Shown here: in pieces, positions 16,764 through 24,876 of the stretch
Layout of the letters: every line of letters begins with the position of its first letter
Position numbering within the stretch: the first letter of the stretch is position 1
Assembly: GCA_030066795.1 (NCBI GenBank)
Contig: JASJAW010000030.1
Coordinates: 1 to 32,815, forward strand
Length of the DNA: 32,815 nucleotides
Source of the DNA: Dinoroseobacter sp.
GTDB taxonomy: Bacteria; Pseudomonadota; Alphaproteobacteria; Rhodobacterales; Rhodobacteraceae
Direction: 5' to 3'
The notes under the pieces: model-generated
Told to the model about the DNA's origin: nothing
Databases searched by the model: none
What the model saw: the letters and a program-made list of their open reading frames with translations, nothing else
Made by a program: the position numbers and the translations under genes

Positions 16764-17758
16764 GTCGCGCGAAGTGGCGGCAAGATATCACGGGAAATCA
16801 GCAGCATCAGATCGCTGAAATACCCGCCGGAGCGTGCCGGACGTGTGGCATCAGACGTAATAGCAATTACAGTCTGTCGTTCCGGGACGACACACAGAAT
16901 TTGCCCGCCATATCCGCGCCCCAGCGCGAATTCCGCCCCATCTGCACGCCCCAGAAACCACCCATACCCGTACCCCAGCCCCGACCAGCGCGACCGGGTT
17001 CGCGGGATATAGGACGACGTAAGCCAGTCCTTGCTAAGCACTGTCCCGTCATTGCGCACCATCATTGCTCCGATCTTCAACAGATCGGCGGGGCGCAACG
17101 CCATTTCATTGCCTCCAAGGTAATATCCTTGCGGGTCACGGGTCCACGCCGGAACATCGATCCCCAGAGGCGTACCGATCCAGGTACGCATCATTTGCAA
17201 GAGGCTCAGACCCGAGACCTCGGCCAGCGCGGCACCAAGCACGTGAAAACTGCCGGTGGAATACAACATGCCTTGGCCCGGTTCCGCCACAAACGAGCGG
17301 GACAGCGCATTCTCAACCCAGTTCTGGCTCGCTACCCAGTCTCCGTAATTTGCCCCCGAAGTGCGTTCGAGCCCCGTTTGCATGGTCACGAGGTCTGCCA
17401 TCGTCAGACCGGCAACCCGCGGGTCCGACCCGCGCGGGATCAACGACGGCGCAACATCTCCAAGTCTGGAGCCGATATCTGCGATAATGCCGCGATCAAT
17501 CGCAGCCCCTAGGCACAACGCAACCAGGCTTTTTGAAACGGACTTAATTGGCGCCGGACGGGCCAGAGGCGGACCTCTGAAGGCCGTGCTCACAACTGTT
17601 TCGCCGCGCACCAAAACACTTAGACTGTGGAGTTGCTCCAGAGCCGACGCCGCTGACGACATCGTCGCGACGGCCGAACTTTGGGCGCTGGTGGGGCGGA
17701 TACAGGGCGCAGCAAGAACGCTCGCCCCGCCGACAGTGAAGACGCGTCTGGAAATCAT
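16760..17758 (-). CDS. Exported serine hydrolase of the beta-lactamase/PBP-like family (class C fold)
   Basis: The 332-residue protein starts MISRRVFTVGGASVLAAP, a twin-arginine-like signal peptide. The SxxK nucleophile motif is SVSK (S73-K76), the second motif appears as YSTGSFH, and the C-terminal GRGYGGQ occupies the place of the KTG/HxG box. LVTMQTGL and LGIDVPAW are typical of this family. These enzymes include esterases, peptidases and DD-peptidase relatives; beta-lactam hydrolysis should not be assumed. It is convergent with metR and divergent from suhB. Confidence 0.85.
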   Translation of the reverse strand: MISRRVFTVGGASVLAAPCIRPTSAQSSAVATMSSAASALEQLHSLSVLVRGETVVSTAFRGPPLARPAPIKSVSKSLVALCLGAAIDRGIIADIGSRLGDVAPSLIPRGSDPRVAGLTMADLVTMQTGLERTSGANYGDWVASQNWVENALSRSFVAEPGQGMLYSTGSFHVLGAALAEVSGLSLLQMMRTWIGTPLGIDVPAWTRDPQGYYLGGNEMALRPADLLKIGAMMVRNDGTVLSKDWLTSSYIPRTRSRWSGLGYGYGWFLGRADGAEFALGRGYGGQILCVVPERQTVIAITSDATRPARSGGYFSDLMLLISRDILPPLRAT

Positions 17759-17827
17759 GATGCATACCTGAGCTCTGTCTGCGGAGGAAGCCAGTCATAA
17801 GCCTGTGAGCCCTGCACGCTTTCGGGC

Positions 17828-17856
17828 TTGGCACGGCGCGCGCGCCGCTCTATACG
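17828..17856 (+). promoter_or_regulatory. Predicted promoter of suhB
   Basis: TTGGCA (17828-17833) and TATACG (17851-17856) are separated by exactly 17 bp, 28 bases before the suhB ATG. The spacer is an alternating GC tract with self-complementary GGCGCGCGCGCC. Confidence 0.5.
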
Positions 17857-17883
17857 CGGGCGCTGGACGTCAGGAGAGCTTTC

Positions 17884-18675
17884 ATGAGCATCGGCAGCGC
17901 GAACCTCAACATCATGATCAAGGCCGCCCGGGCGGCGGGCCGTTCGCTTGTTAAGGACTTCCGCGAGGTGGAGAACCTGCAGGTCTCCATGAAGGGGGCG
18001 GGCGATTTTGTGAGCCGGGCCGACACGCGTGCTGAAGAAATAATTCGCGACTCGTTGATGGAAGCGCGCCCGAATTATGGGTGGCTGGGCGAGGAAACGG
18101 GTGCAACCGATGGCAAAGACCCGACACGGCGCTGGATTGTCGATCCTTTGGATGGAACCACCAACTTTCTGCACGGCATGCCACATTGGGCGGTATCGAT
18201 CGCGCTGGAACACAAAGGGGAGGTCGTCGCCGGGGTCGTATTCGATGCGGCCAAGGACGAGATGTTTTTTGCCGAGAAAGGGCAGGGCGCGTGGATGAAC
18301 CAAACGCGTTTGCGGGTCTCTGGACGCCGCCAGATGATCGAGTCGGTCTTTGCGACCGGACTTCCTTTTGCTGCCAGCAAGAATTTGCCCGCAACTCTCG
18401 GTGATTTGGGGCAGTTGCTGCCCACATGCGCCGGGGTTCGGCGCTGGGGGTCTGCGGCGCTTGACCTCGCTTACGTCGCGGCGGGGCGTTACGAGGGCTA
18501 CTGGGAACGCGATCTGAATGCCTGGGACATCGCGGCCGGTATCATCATCGTCAAAGAAGCGGGTGGTCTGGTAGAGCCAATCTCCGCGGGTGCAGACCTG
18601 CTGGAGAGTGGTAGTCTGATCGCCGCGAATGAGCCGATCTTCGCAAACTTTTCGAAGATCATTCGCGCGCGTTGA
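17884..18675 (+). CDS. suhB: Inositol-1-monophosphatase family protein (SuhB)
   Basis: The 263-residue Mg2+-dependent phosphatase has the family motifs: GEETG (E70, E71), the metal site WIVDPLDGTTNFLHGMP (D87, D90), and the C-terminal WERDLNAWDIAAGIIIVKEAGG. It removes phosphate from inositol monophosphate or related substrates; SuhB also binds the transcription machinery in E. coli. GTCAGGAGAG is a good ribosome site before the ATG. The stop abuts the stop of the convergent rhomboid gene without any spacer. Confidence 0.95.
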   Translation: MSIGSANLNIMIKAARAAGRSLVKDFREVENLQVSMKGAGDFVSRADTRAEEIIRDSLMEARPNYGWLGEETGATDGKDPTRRWIVDPLDGTTNFLHGMPHWAVSIALEHKGEVVAGVVFDAAKDEMFFAEKGQGAWMNQTRLRVSGRRQMIESVFATGLPFAASKNLPATLGDLGQLLPTCAGVRRWGSAALDLAYVAAGRYEGYWERDLNAWDIAAGIIIVKEAGGLVEPISAGADLLESGSLIAANEPIFANFSKIIRAR

Positions 18676-19422
18676 TCAGCGGCGCCGTCCCGCTCTTGGG
18701 ATGCGGCTCTGACTGAGACGATAGTGCGCCTCCGGGTGATCAGGATGGCCGTGCGTACGCTCCCAGAACTGCGGTCCGCCACGTTTCAGCCAGAGCGGTA
18801 CAACAAGGGCTAAGCCCGCGATGAACCCGCCTGCATGCGCCCAATAGGCCACACCTCCGACATCGGCCGGCGTCGACGCTCCGCTGAATACCTGAAGGCC
18901 GAACCAGACGCTCAGAACAATCCAAGCGGGGATCGGCACAATCCTGAAGATGATAATGATGATGAACAACACGTCGACCCGTGCTTTTGGGAACAGCAGC
19001 AGGTAACCACCAAGTACCCCCGCGATGGCACCGGAGGCGCCGACCATCGGAATGCCGCTGTCCGGATTCGACAGCACCTGCGCTAAAGCCGCGCCAACCC
19101 CGGACGCCATGTAAAACCCAAGAAACTTGGCATGCCCCATCTCGTCCTCGAGATTGTCGCCGAAAATCCAGAGGTACAGCATGTTCCCTGCCAGATGCAT
19201 GATCCCGCCATGCAGGAACATCGAAGTGAACACTGAACTCGCTGCGCGTCCTTCGCTGAAAGCTGACGGCACGAGGCCGTAGTCATTAAAAAAGGCGGCC
19301 GCTTGCGCATTGGAAGACAGAAGCGGGTAGTAGCTGATAAACACGATCACATTGATCGCGAGCAGTGCGTAGGTGACATAAGGCGTCCGGCCCGAGGGGT
19401 TGTGGTCACGTATTGGAAACAT
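18676..19422 (-). CDS. Rhomboid-family intramembrane serine protease
   Basis: The 248-residue membrane protein has about six helices. The L1/TM2 region FLHGGIMHLAGNMLYLWIFG gives H76 and N80, the catalytic Ser130 is in VGASGAIAG, and the catalytic His196 is in YWAHAGGFIAG. All the parts of an active rhomboid are present. A hydrophilic, His/Arg-rich tail (HGHPDHPEAHYRLSQSR) faces the cytoplasm or periplasm. The substrate is unknown. The gene is divergent from the TPR protein, and the 99 bases between contain a long inverted repeat. Confidence 0.93.
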   Translation of the reverse strand: MFPIRDHNPSGRTPYVTYALLAINVIVFISYYPLLSSNAQAAAFFNDYGLVPSAFSEGRAASSVFTSMFLHGGIMHLAGNMLYLWIFGDNLEDEMGHAKFLGFYMASGVGAALAQVLSNPDSGIPMVGASGAIAGVLGGYLLLFPKARVDVLFIIIIIFRIVPIPAWIVLSVWFGLQVFSGASTPADVGGVAYWAHAGGFIAGLALVVPLWLKRGGPQFWERTHGHPDHPEAHYRLSQSRIPRAGRRR

Positions 19423-19438
19423 GGCCTAGACGGAGCAG

Positions 19439-19494
19439 GCGACAGGGCGCGCGTCAAGCGGAAAGCGTCGTCGGCATTGACGCGCGCCTGTCGC
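19439..19494. repeat. Long imperfect inverted repeat between divergent genes
   Basis: The left arm (19439-19457, GCGACAGGGCGCGCGTCAA) and the right arm (19477-19494, TTGACGCGCGCCTGTCGC) are reverse complements apart from one extra G, around a 19-base centre. Each arm contains an outward-facing TTGACG that could serve as a -35 element, one toward the rhomboid gene and one toward the TPR gene. No T tract follows, so it is not a simple terminator. Confidence 0.8.
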
Positions 19495-19521
19495 GTCACA
19501 GGTACACAACTGGAGGACATC

Positions 19522-20070
19522 ATGAGACAGATTTGGAGTTTCTTGCTGGTGTGTGCCGGCTCAGTGACGGCGGCCGACGCGGAATGTCCGCCTGTACCGG
19601 ATCGCAGTGCCGAATTGGCTGAACTACGCACGCAGGTCCAAGAGGCAGGCACGGAAATGGAAGGGCGTATCTATGATCGCCAGATGTGGGAGATCTGGAC
19701 AAGCGCGCCCGACGAGCGTGCGCAGGGGCTCCTCGACCGCGGCATGGAGCTCCGCAATTACGCCGATTACAACGCGGCGCTGATCGAGCTCAATGCCCTT
19801 GTCAGCTATTGTCCGGACTACGCTGAAGGCTGGAATCAACGTGCGTTCGTCTACTTTTTGCAGCAGGACTTTTCAGCGGCACTCGAAGATCTCGATCGTG
19901 CGATTGCACTTAATCCTGACCACACCGGCGCGTTGTCGGGAAAGGCCCTCAGCCTGATGAGTATGGGCCGGGTCGAACTGGCTCAAGACACGCTGCGTCA
20001 GGCGCTCGAGTTAAATCCGTGGCTTCCTGAGCGTGCTTTTTTGGCAGCGCCACCGGGTCAACCGCTTTAG
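19522..20070 (+). CDS. Exported TPR-repeat protein
   Basis: The start is ATG 19522 because TGGAGGA lies at 19511-19517. The 182-residue product has a signal peptide (MRQIWSFLLVCAGSVTAADA) with likely cleavage before ECPP. A helical stretch follows, then two to three tetratricopeptide repeats: RGMELRNYADYNAALIELNAL, GWNQRAFVYFLQQDFSAALEDL and DHTGALSGKALSLMSMGRVELA. It should be a periplasmic scaffold for protein contacts; partners are unknown. It lies just upstream of tRNA-Leu in the same direction. Confidence 0.88.
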   Translation: MRQIWSFLLVCAGSVTAADAECPPVPDRSAELAELRTQVQEAGTEMEGRIYDRQMWEIWTSAPDERAQGLLDRGMELRNYADYNAALIELNALVSYCPDYAEGWNQRAFVYFLQQDFSAALEDLDRAIALNPDHTGALSGKALSLMSMGRVELAQDTLRQALELNPWLPERAFLAAPPGQPL

Positions 20071-20111
20071 GGCTTGTTCCCGCCGCATCTTTTTTTTACG
20101 CCGAGGGGTGT

Positions 20112-20197
20112 GCGGGCGTGGCGGAATGGTAGACGCATCGGACTTAAAATCCGTGGGCCGCAAGGCCGTGTGGGTTCAAGTCCCACCGCCCGCACCA
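20112..20197 (+). tRNA. trnL(uaa): tRNA-Leu (anticodon UAA)
   Basis: The 86-base gene has a perfect 7-bp acceptor stem (20112-20118 with 20187-20193), D-arm GGCGGAATGGTAGACGC, anticodon loop CTTAAAA with TAA, a long class II variable arm (GGGCCGCAAGGCC) and a T-arm GTGGG-TTCAAGT-CCCAC. CCA is encoded at 20195-20197. No repeat of its 3' end is seen downstream in the window, so there is no sign of an integrated element using it as an attachment site. Confidence 0.97.
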
Positions 20198-20383
20198 ATA
20201 AGAACAAAGCATTGATGGCTGAGCTTGACTTCGCCGAAGAGAAATTTGTCGAAAAGTCGAAAAATTGTACGCATTCGGGCTTTCAAGCCAGGAAGCCTGG
20301 GTTTCGGTGTTCTTTCGCCAGCTATAGCAAAAATTGACAGTTAGCGGTGACGCTTACGCGCTTCTCTCGGAGCGTGTGCTTCG

Positions 20384-21073
20384 TCAATAGTCACCAAAGA
20401 GCCTTGCGGAGACCGAACCGAGGTGCGTGCGCATAGCGGCGTGGGCTGCTGAGGGGTTTCGCGCCTCAATCGCGGCTAGAATTTCGTCGTGCTCTTTGAA
20501 ACTAGTGTGATCCGGGTCCGGTCGCTTTGATTTGCGCACTACGTTATTCCAAGCCACGGCGCGGCGCACTTGGTTGAGCTGGTCAAACAATGACAACAAA
20601 AGAACGTTGTCCGTGGCTTCAGCGACGGCGCGATGAAACGAGTCGTCCTGTGCCTCGTACTCGTCCCATGTCGCAGATTCGCGGCATTTCTGACGAGCCT
20701 GCTTGAGGCGAATAACAGCTTTGTCCGACGCGTTGAGAGCGGCTTCGCGCGCCATCGCAGGTTCCAGTGACAATCGGGCACGCATCAATTGTACCGGCGT
20801 TACTTGCTGGCTTAGCTGCGACAACGAACCGGAACCCGTGCTCGCTCCATGGGCTGCGACGAAGGTACCTTTGCCAACATGACGCCATATCTCGCCATCG
20901 CGCTCGAGAGCGTCGAGCGCTTTCCGCAGGGTGTTTCGTGTCATCCCAAGGCTGCCAATCAGTTCTCGCTCTGATGGCAATCGGTCGCCGGGTACATAGC
21001 CGCCATCAGAAATAACCACTCGCAATGCTGCGATTGCCTCATCTCTATCGGTCTGGTCTGGCCTGGTTAGCAA
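20384..21073 (-). CDS. GntR-family regulator with FCD ligand domain
   Basis: The 229-residue protein has an N-terminal winged helix (GDRLPSERELIGSLGMTRNTLRKAL ... HVGKGTFVA) and an all-helical FCD domain with the metal/effector residues DDSFHRAVAEA, EHDEILAAI and AAMRTHL. FCD repressors usually sense organic acids made by the pathway they control. The best start is TTG 21073; no ATG lies near the N terminus, so the start is uncertain by a few codons. It is divergent from the FAH gene with a palindrome in between, which makes it the probable regulator of the catabolic cluster. Confidence 0.9.
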   Translation of the reverse strand: MLTRPDQTDRDEAIAALRVVISDGGYVPGDRLPSERELIGSLGMTRNTLRKALDALERDGEIWRHVGKGTFVAAHGASTGSGSLSQLSQQVTPVQLMRARLSLEPAMAREAALNASDKAVIRLKQARQKCRESATWDEYEAQDDSFHRAVAEATDNVLLLSLFDQLNQVRRAVAWNNVVRKSKRPDPDHTSFKEHDEILAAIEARNPSAAHAAMRTHLGSVSARLFGDY

Positions 21074-21093
21074 AGTGTATCTCGAAAAAATGG

Positions 21094-21119
21094 TTGACCA
21101 ATTTGGCGCTATTGGTCAA
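21094..21119. promoter_or_regulatory. Candidate operator of the GntR/FCD regulator
   Basis: Perfect 9-bp arms TTGACCAAT (21094-21102) and ATTGGTCAA (21111-21119) flank an 8-base centre. The left part also contains TGGTTGACCA, close to the TGGT-Nx-ACCA pattern of FCD-type GntR operators. It lies 20 bases upstream of the gntR start, in the divergent region to the FAH gene. Confidence 0.6.
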
Positions 21120-21241
21120 TCATTGCCCATTATTTGGGTGGGAATGCAAGAAAAATCGGTGTCTTTCAGGGATTGATCTCGATTGGTTTGGCTCTTGTCT
21201 GCCTGTCTGTTTGCGAAAACAAGACCGACATCGGAGGTTCC

Positions 21242-21928
21242 ATGTCTAACTACGCCATCGAAACACCGCCCATCGTGGCTCTGCCGATTGCAGGATCGGA
21301 TGCTCTCTTCCCGGTTCGGCGCGTCTATTGCATCGGGCGCAATTACGCCGCCCACGCGATCGAGATGGGCCACAACCCGGACCGCGAACCGCCGTTCTTT
21401 TTTCAGAAGAATCCCAACAACCTCGACCCCTCGGGGGAGTTTCCTTACCCACCGCACAGCACGGATGTGCATCACGAAGCAGAAGTCGCGGTGATGCTGA
21501 AGTCTGGCGGAACAAATATCCCTCTGGACGAAGCGGAAGACCACGTTTTCGGGTATGCGCTCTCGCTGGACATGACCCGGCGCGATCTGCAAGGCGAACA
21601 GAAGAAGATGGGCCGCCCATGGGAAATTGGCAAAGCGTTTGAACGCTCGGCGCCCGTGGGCCCAATTCATCCAATCGAGTCGACTGGCCCACTTAACGAC
21701 GGCGCGATCACCCTCAAAGTGAACGGGGAGACACGCCAGGAAGGCGACCTGAACCAGATGATCTGGAAGGTCTCGGAAATGATTTCCTACCTGTCAGAGT
21801 ATTTCGAGCTGGCACCCGGGGACGTGATCCTTTCTGGCACACCATCCGGGGTGGCTGCTGTTGAGAAAGGCGATGTCATGGAACTCGCCGTCGATGGGTT
21901 GGGCAGCTTTTCGGTCAAAGTGACCTGA
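21242..21928 (+). CDS. Fumarylacetoacetate hydrolase (FAH) family, acylpyruvase-like
   Basis: The start is ATG 21242 behind ATCGGAGG; the frame is open upstream to 21134 but with no ribosome site. The 228-residue enzyme has metal ligands E79 and E81 (HHEAEVAVML) and D110 (ALSLDMTRRDLQ), followed by RPWEIGKAF and the C-terminal VILSGTPSGV. Short FAH proteins of this type hydrolyse C-C bonds of acylpyruvates such as fumarylpyruvate, or decarboxylate oxaloacetate or 2-oxo-hept-3-ene-dioate. As first gene of the divergent cluster it probably cleaves the ring-opened product of the pathway. Confidence 0.92.
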   Translation: MSNYAIETPPIVALPIAGSDALFPVRRVYCIGRNYAAHAIEMGHNPDREPPFFFQKNPNNLDPSGEFPYPPHSTDVHHEAEVAVMLKSGGTNIPLDEAEDHVFGYALSLDMTRRDLQGEQKKMGRPWEIGKAFERSAPVGPIHPIESTGPLNDGAITLKVNGETRQEGDLNQMIWKVSEMISYLSEYFELAPGDVILSGTPSGVAAVEKGDVMELAVDGLGSFSVKVT

Positions 21929-21971
21929 AGCCGGCCATAGCCGCAACGCTTATCCCAAAAGGCGCCCCGAA

Positions 21972-23003
21972 GTGACACTGGCCACGACAGAAATCCCCGG
22001 CGACACCCGAACGGAAGCTCTGGAGCTGACGCTTGCCACGTGGGATCATGATCGAGTCATGGCATTGCACGAGGCCCGCACACGCGTGCCGGGCGTCGCG
22101 CTGCAAAGCGTCGTGGCGCCAACGTCCAAGCTCTTTCCTTTGGCGGTCGGGGAGGCGCGCTACGACATCACTGAGATGTCCATCTCAAGCTACGCAATAC
22201 AGGTATCGCGCGGCTCTGGTGACTACATTGCCATCCCGGCATTCGTCAGTCGCGCCTTCCGACATTCGGGTTTCATCGCGCGGGCCGGTTCTGGAATAGA
22301 GGGCCCTGCAGACTTCAAGGGACGCCGGATCGGAGTGCCAGAATACCAGATGACTGCGGCGCTTTGGATGCGCGGAATTCTTTCTGACGAGTATGGCGTT
22401 GCTGCGAGGGACATTCACTGGCGCACTGGCGCCTTGGACGCGGGTGTCCGACGCGAGCGGCTCCAACTTGACCTACCTGCAGGCATGAAGGTCGATCCGA
22501 TTGATGAGGGCGAAACCCTGCAGCAACTTATGATCGAAGAAAAAATCGACGGATTGCTGTCTCCCAAGCCACCGCAAGCTCTTCTCGACGGGGACACTCG
22601 ATTTGTACGGCTGTTTCCCGATTTCGAAGCCAGCGAACAAGCTTACCATGCAAAAACGGGCTTCTTTCCCATCATGCATGTGATTGGCATTCGAAAATCC
22701 CTCGCCGAAGCGCATCCCTGGCTTCCTCGAGCGATCTATGAGGGTTTCGTAGAGGCCAAAGGCCTGGCCTTGGAGCGACTGCGGAAGGTGTGGCTGGGGA
22801 ACGCAAATCGGCTGTCCTTACCTTGGCTCGGTGCCTCGATGGAAAGGACAATCAATACGCTCGGACAGGATTACTGGAGCTACGGGTTTGCTGCGAACCG
22901 CGACGAACTCGCCGCCATTTGCCGCTATTCTGTGGAACAGCACCTGGCAGCCGACCTCGTCCAACCTGAAGCACTCTTTCACCCATCCGTGCTGGAGACC
23001 TGA
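21972..23003 (+). CDS. 4,5-dihydroxyphthalate decarboxylase-like protein
   Basis: The start is GTG 21972; the product has 343 residues. It resembles the family named after phthalate-pathway 4,5-dihydroxyphthalate decarboxylase: LTLATWDHDRVMAL at the start, DITEMSISSYAIQ, IPAFVSRAFRHSGFIA, GRRIGVPEYQMTAALWMRGIL and EEKIDGLLSPKPP. The fold is that of type 2 periplasmic binding proteins, but there is no signal peptide, in line with a cytoplasmic enzyme. Many members are untested and some may only bind ligands. Beside an FAH enzyme, a carboxylate transporter and a Mo hydroxylase, decarboxylation of a hydroxylated aromatic or pyridine carboxylate is a fair guess. Confidence 0.82.
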   Translation: MTLATTEIPGDTRTEALELTLATWDHDRVMALHEARTRVPGVALQSVVAPTSKLFPLAVGEARYDITEMSISSYAIQVSRGSGDYIAIPAFVSRAFRHSGFIARAGSGIEGPADFKGRRIGVPEYQMTAALWMRGILSDEYGVAARDIHWRTGALDAGVRRERLQLDLPAGMKVDPIDEGETLQQLMIEEKIDGLLSPKPPQALLDGDTRFVRLFPDFEASEQAYHAKTGFFPIMHVIGIRKSLAEAHPWLPRAIYEGFVEAKGLALERLRKVWLGNANRLSLPWLGASMERTINTLGQDYWSYGFAANRDELAAICRYSVEQHLAADLVQPEALFHPSVLET

Positions 23004-23222
23004 AGATGACGGGGGGGCTGCATAGGAAATTGGAACGGGCTGTCACGAAAAGCCGGAGTGCCCCCAGCGTCGCTAAAGCTGCAGCCATGACGCACGAGAA
23101 CCCAAACGCAATCGCGCTACCTTCTGTCCCAGGAGCGCAAGCGACTCTGCGTAGTTCCGCTGGCCAGCACGCTCTAACACCTGCATCCGAACGAGTTGGA
23201 GGATAAAACAAAATCGAACAAA

Positions 23223-23251
23223 CCGCGCACACCAAAACCAAGAATGCGCGG
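23223..23251. repeat. Inverted repeat upstream of tctC
   Basis: CCGCGCA (23223-23229) and TGCGCGG (23245-23251) form a perfect 7-bp repeat around a 15-base A-rich centre, followed by an AT-rich stretch and the tctC ribosome site. It lies in the 293-base stretch 23004-23296, where I see no convincing gene. It could be an operator or a leader hairpin. Confidence 0.45.
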
Positions 23252-23296
23252 ACAATAATATACTAATAACAAATACTTAAACGTGGAGGAGAACAC

Positions 23297-24295
23297 ATGA
23301 CCAAGACTGTCTTCAACAGACGTGGTTTTTTGAAGGGATCGGTGGCGATCACTGGTGCCACGCTCGCAATGCCAAGTATTGCGCGGGCCTCAAGCTATCC
23401 CGAGCGCAATATCAATGTCGTGATCCCAACCCGCGAAGGCGGCGGTGCCGATAGAAACTTCCGCGCCTTTTCCAGCATCTGGAAAACGAAACTTGGCGTC
23501 GATTTTGAGCCAGGGTTTTTTCCGGGGGCGTCCGGGCGCGTCGGCTATGAAGTCTACATGGGTAAGAACGACCCCGATGCCTACAACCTGATCTTCGGCA
23601 ATATGGGACCCGAAGTTCTGAACTGGGCGATGCAAGCGCCAAGCTTCAACATTGACGACTACTTCTACTTCGGGCGCGTCGATACCGATCCCTGCGCCCT
23701 GTTCGTTGGTGCCGAGAGCAATCTGCAGACGATGGATGACATCATTGCAGAAGGTAAGAAGCGGAAGCTCAATGTCGGCACCAGCCGCATGGCACACCCG
23801 GCCTCAATCGGCCTGCTGTCGCTCGGTGAAGTGACCGGTGCACAGTTCAACCTGATCCCGCTGTCCGGCGGCAAGAATACCGTTGCCGGCGCTGTGACGG
23901 GCGAGGTCGACTTCTCGGTTCTGACCTCTGGCTCCGTGATTGCCGCAGGTGATGCAGTGAAGACCCTCTTGGTCTTCGGAGAGAACCGTGTGGGCGATGC
24001 TCTGGACAACGCGCCCAGCATGAACAGCGTTTACGGCACAGACTTGCCAGAAATGTTGTCGAGCCGCGCGTTTGGCATTCACAAGAAGGCCGCCGACGAT
24101 CACCCGGACCGGTTCGAGACTCTAACCCGAACTTTCAAGGAAACGTTCGAGGATCCGGCATTGCTTGAGGCTTATGTCGCGGCACGCGGCACACCAGAAT
24201 ATCTCAACTACGGCGGTGTCGAAGATTGTGCGGCGTTCAAGGCGGCGATGCTCGAGCTCGGCGCGAAGTACAAGGCGCTCTTGAGCGGCGCATAA
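23297..24295 (+). CDS. tctC: Tripartite tricarboxylate transporter substrate-binding protein (TctC)
   Basis: The 332-residue periplasmic binding protein starts after GTGGAGGAGA. The N terminus NRRGFLKGSVAITGATLAM is a twin-arginine signal ending near ARAS. The mature part opens with YPERNINVVIPTREGGGADR, the usual TctC opening, and contains GFFPGASGRVGYEVYM and NVGTSRMAHPASIGLLSLGE. It captures a carboxylated solute and delivers it to TctB/TctA. It is followed by a strong hairpin that could keep its mRNA more abundant than that of the membrane genes. The substrate is not evident from sequence. Confidence 0.92.
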   Translation: MTKTVFNRRGFLKGSVAITGATLAMPSIARASSYPERNINVVIPTREGGGADRNFRAFSSIWKTKLGVDFEPGFFPGASGRVGYEVYMGKNDPDAYNLIFGNMGPEVLNWAMQAPSFNIDDYFYFGRVDTDPCALFVGAESNLQTMDDIIAEGKKRKLNVGTSRMAHPASIGLLSLGEVTGAQFNLIPLSGGKNTVAGAVTGEVDFSVLTSGSVIAAGDAVKTLLVFGENRVGDALDNAPSMNSVYGTDLPEMLSSRAFGIHKKAADDHPDRFETLTRTFKETFEDPALLEAYVAARGTPEYLNYGGVEDCAAFKAAMLELGAKYKALLSGA

Positions 24296-24308
24296 AACGC
24301 CTAGAGCA

Positions 24309-24331
24309 GGGCCGGCCCCTTTGGTCGGCCC
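24309..24331 (+). other. Intercistronic stem-loop between tctC and tctB
   Basis: A 9-bp GC-rich stem (24309-24317 with 24323-24331, one G-T pair) with a CCTTT loop lies 13 bases behind the tctC stop. No T run follows, so it is more likely a 3' stabiliser or partial attenuator than a full terminator. This would fit excess synthesis of the binding protein. Confidence 0.65.
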
Positions 24332-24363
24332 AAGCCGCGGTGCCCCCAACAACGAGGCATATA

Positions 24364-24876
24364 ATGGCCCAAGATCCATCCGAAAAACCCCGTCAGCTGG
24401 GCGGAGAGATGGTGATCCCGATCCTCGCGATCGTATTCACGCTCTACTATTTCAGCACGATCTGGAATTCGCCGTGGACCGCGCAGGTCAGCGCGTTCCT
24501 TATCGGAGGCATTCTTCTGGGTCTGTGCTCCCTATTCGTTCTTCGCTGCGTCGTCTGGGTGAATGCAGGCAAAGGCTCCTTTGGGTTTTCCAACCTCGTG
24601 AATATGGACGACATTCGCACAGGCCGCATCGGGCTTTTCATTGCGACCGTCTTGTTTTGCGTCCTGATTGAACCGCTGGGCTTCACACTGACGACCTTCC
24701 TATTCCTGCTGAGTAGCATGGCGGTCCTTTCGAAGTTCAGAAATCTTGGCTTGATCACCGGAATCGCCGCGTTGATCTCGCTGATTGGATGGGCAGTTTT
24801 CATCCTCGCTTTCGATACGCGCTTCCCGCGCGGGTGGTTTGAGATGACCATGGAGGCGATGCTCCAGAATGGGTGA
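24364..24876 (+). CDS. tctB: Tripartite tricarboxylate transporter small membrane subunit (TctB)
   Basis: The start is ATG 24364 (MAQDPSEKPRQLGGEM); the longer open frame reaches into tctC. The 170-residue protein has four hydrophobic helices (around VIPILAIVFTLYYFSTIW, VSAFLIGGILLGLCSLFVL, IGLFIATVLFCVLIEPLGF/TLTTFLFLLSSMAV, and LITGIAALISLIGWAVFILAF) and the family ending FDTRFPRGWF. It is the small membrane partner of TctA. Its stop overlaps the tctA start by 8 bases. Confidence 0.92.
   Translation: MAQDPSEKPRQLGGEMVIPILAIVFTLYYFSTIWNSPWTAQVSAFLIGGILLGLCSLFVLRCVVWVNAGKGSFGFSNLVNMDDIRTGRIGLFIATVLFCVLIEPLGFTLTTFLFLLSSMAVLSKFRNLGLITGIAALISLIGWAVFILAFDTRFPRGWFEMTMEAMLQNG

Noticed and set aside
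20288..20300. Small hairpin CCAGG-AAG-CCTGG downstream of tRNA-Leu as a terminator
   Set aside because: The stem is only 5 bp and there is no real T run, so it is not a dependable terminator.
20112..21073. tRNA-Leu as integration site of a genomic island carrying the catabolic cluster
   Set aside because: No integrase gene and no repeat of the tRNA 3' end can be found in the window.
23006..23206. 66-codon open frame just after the decarboxylase-like gene
   Set aside because: No ribosome-binding site, low-complexity composition and no recognisable similarity; the antisense frames there are equally unconvincing.
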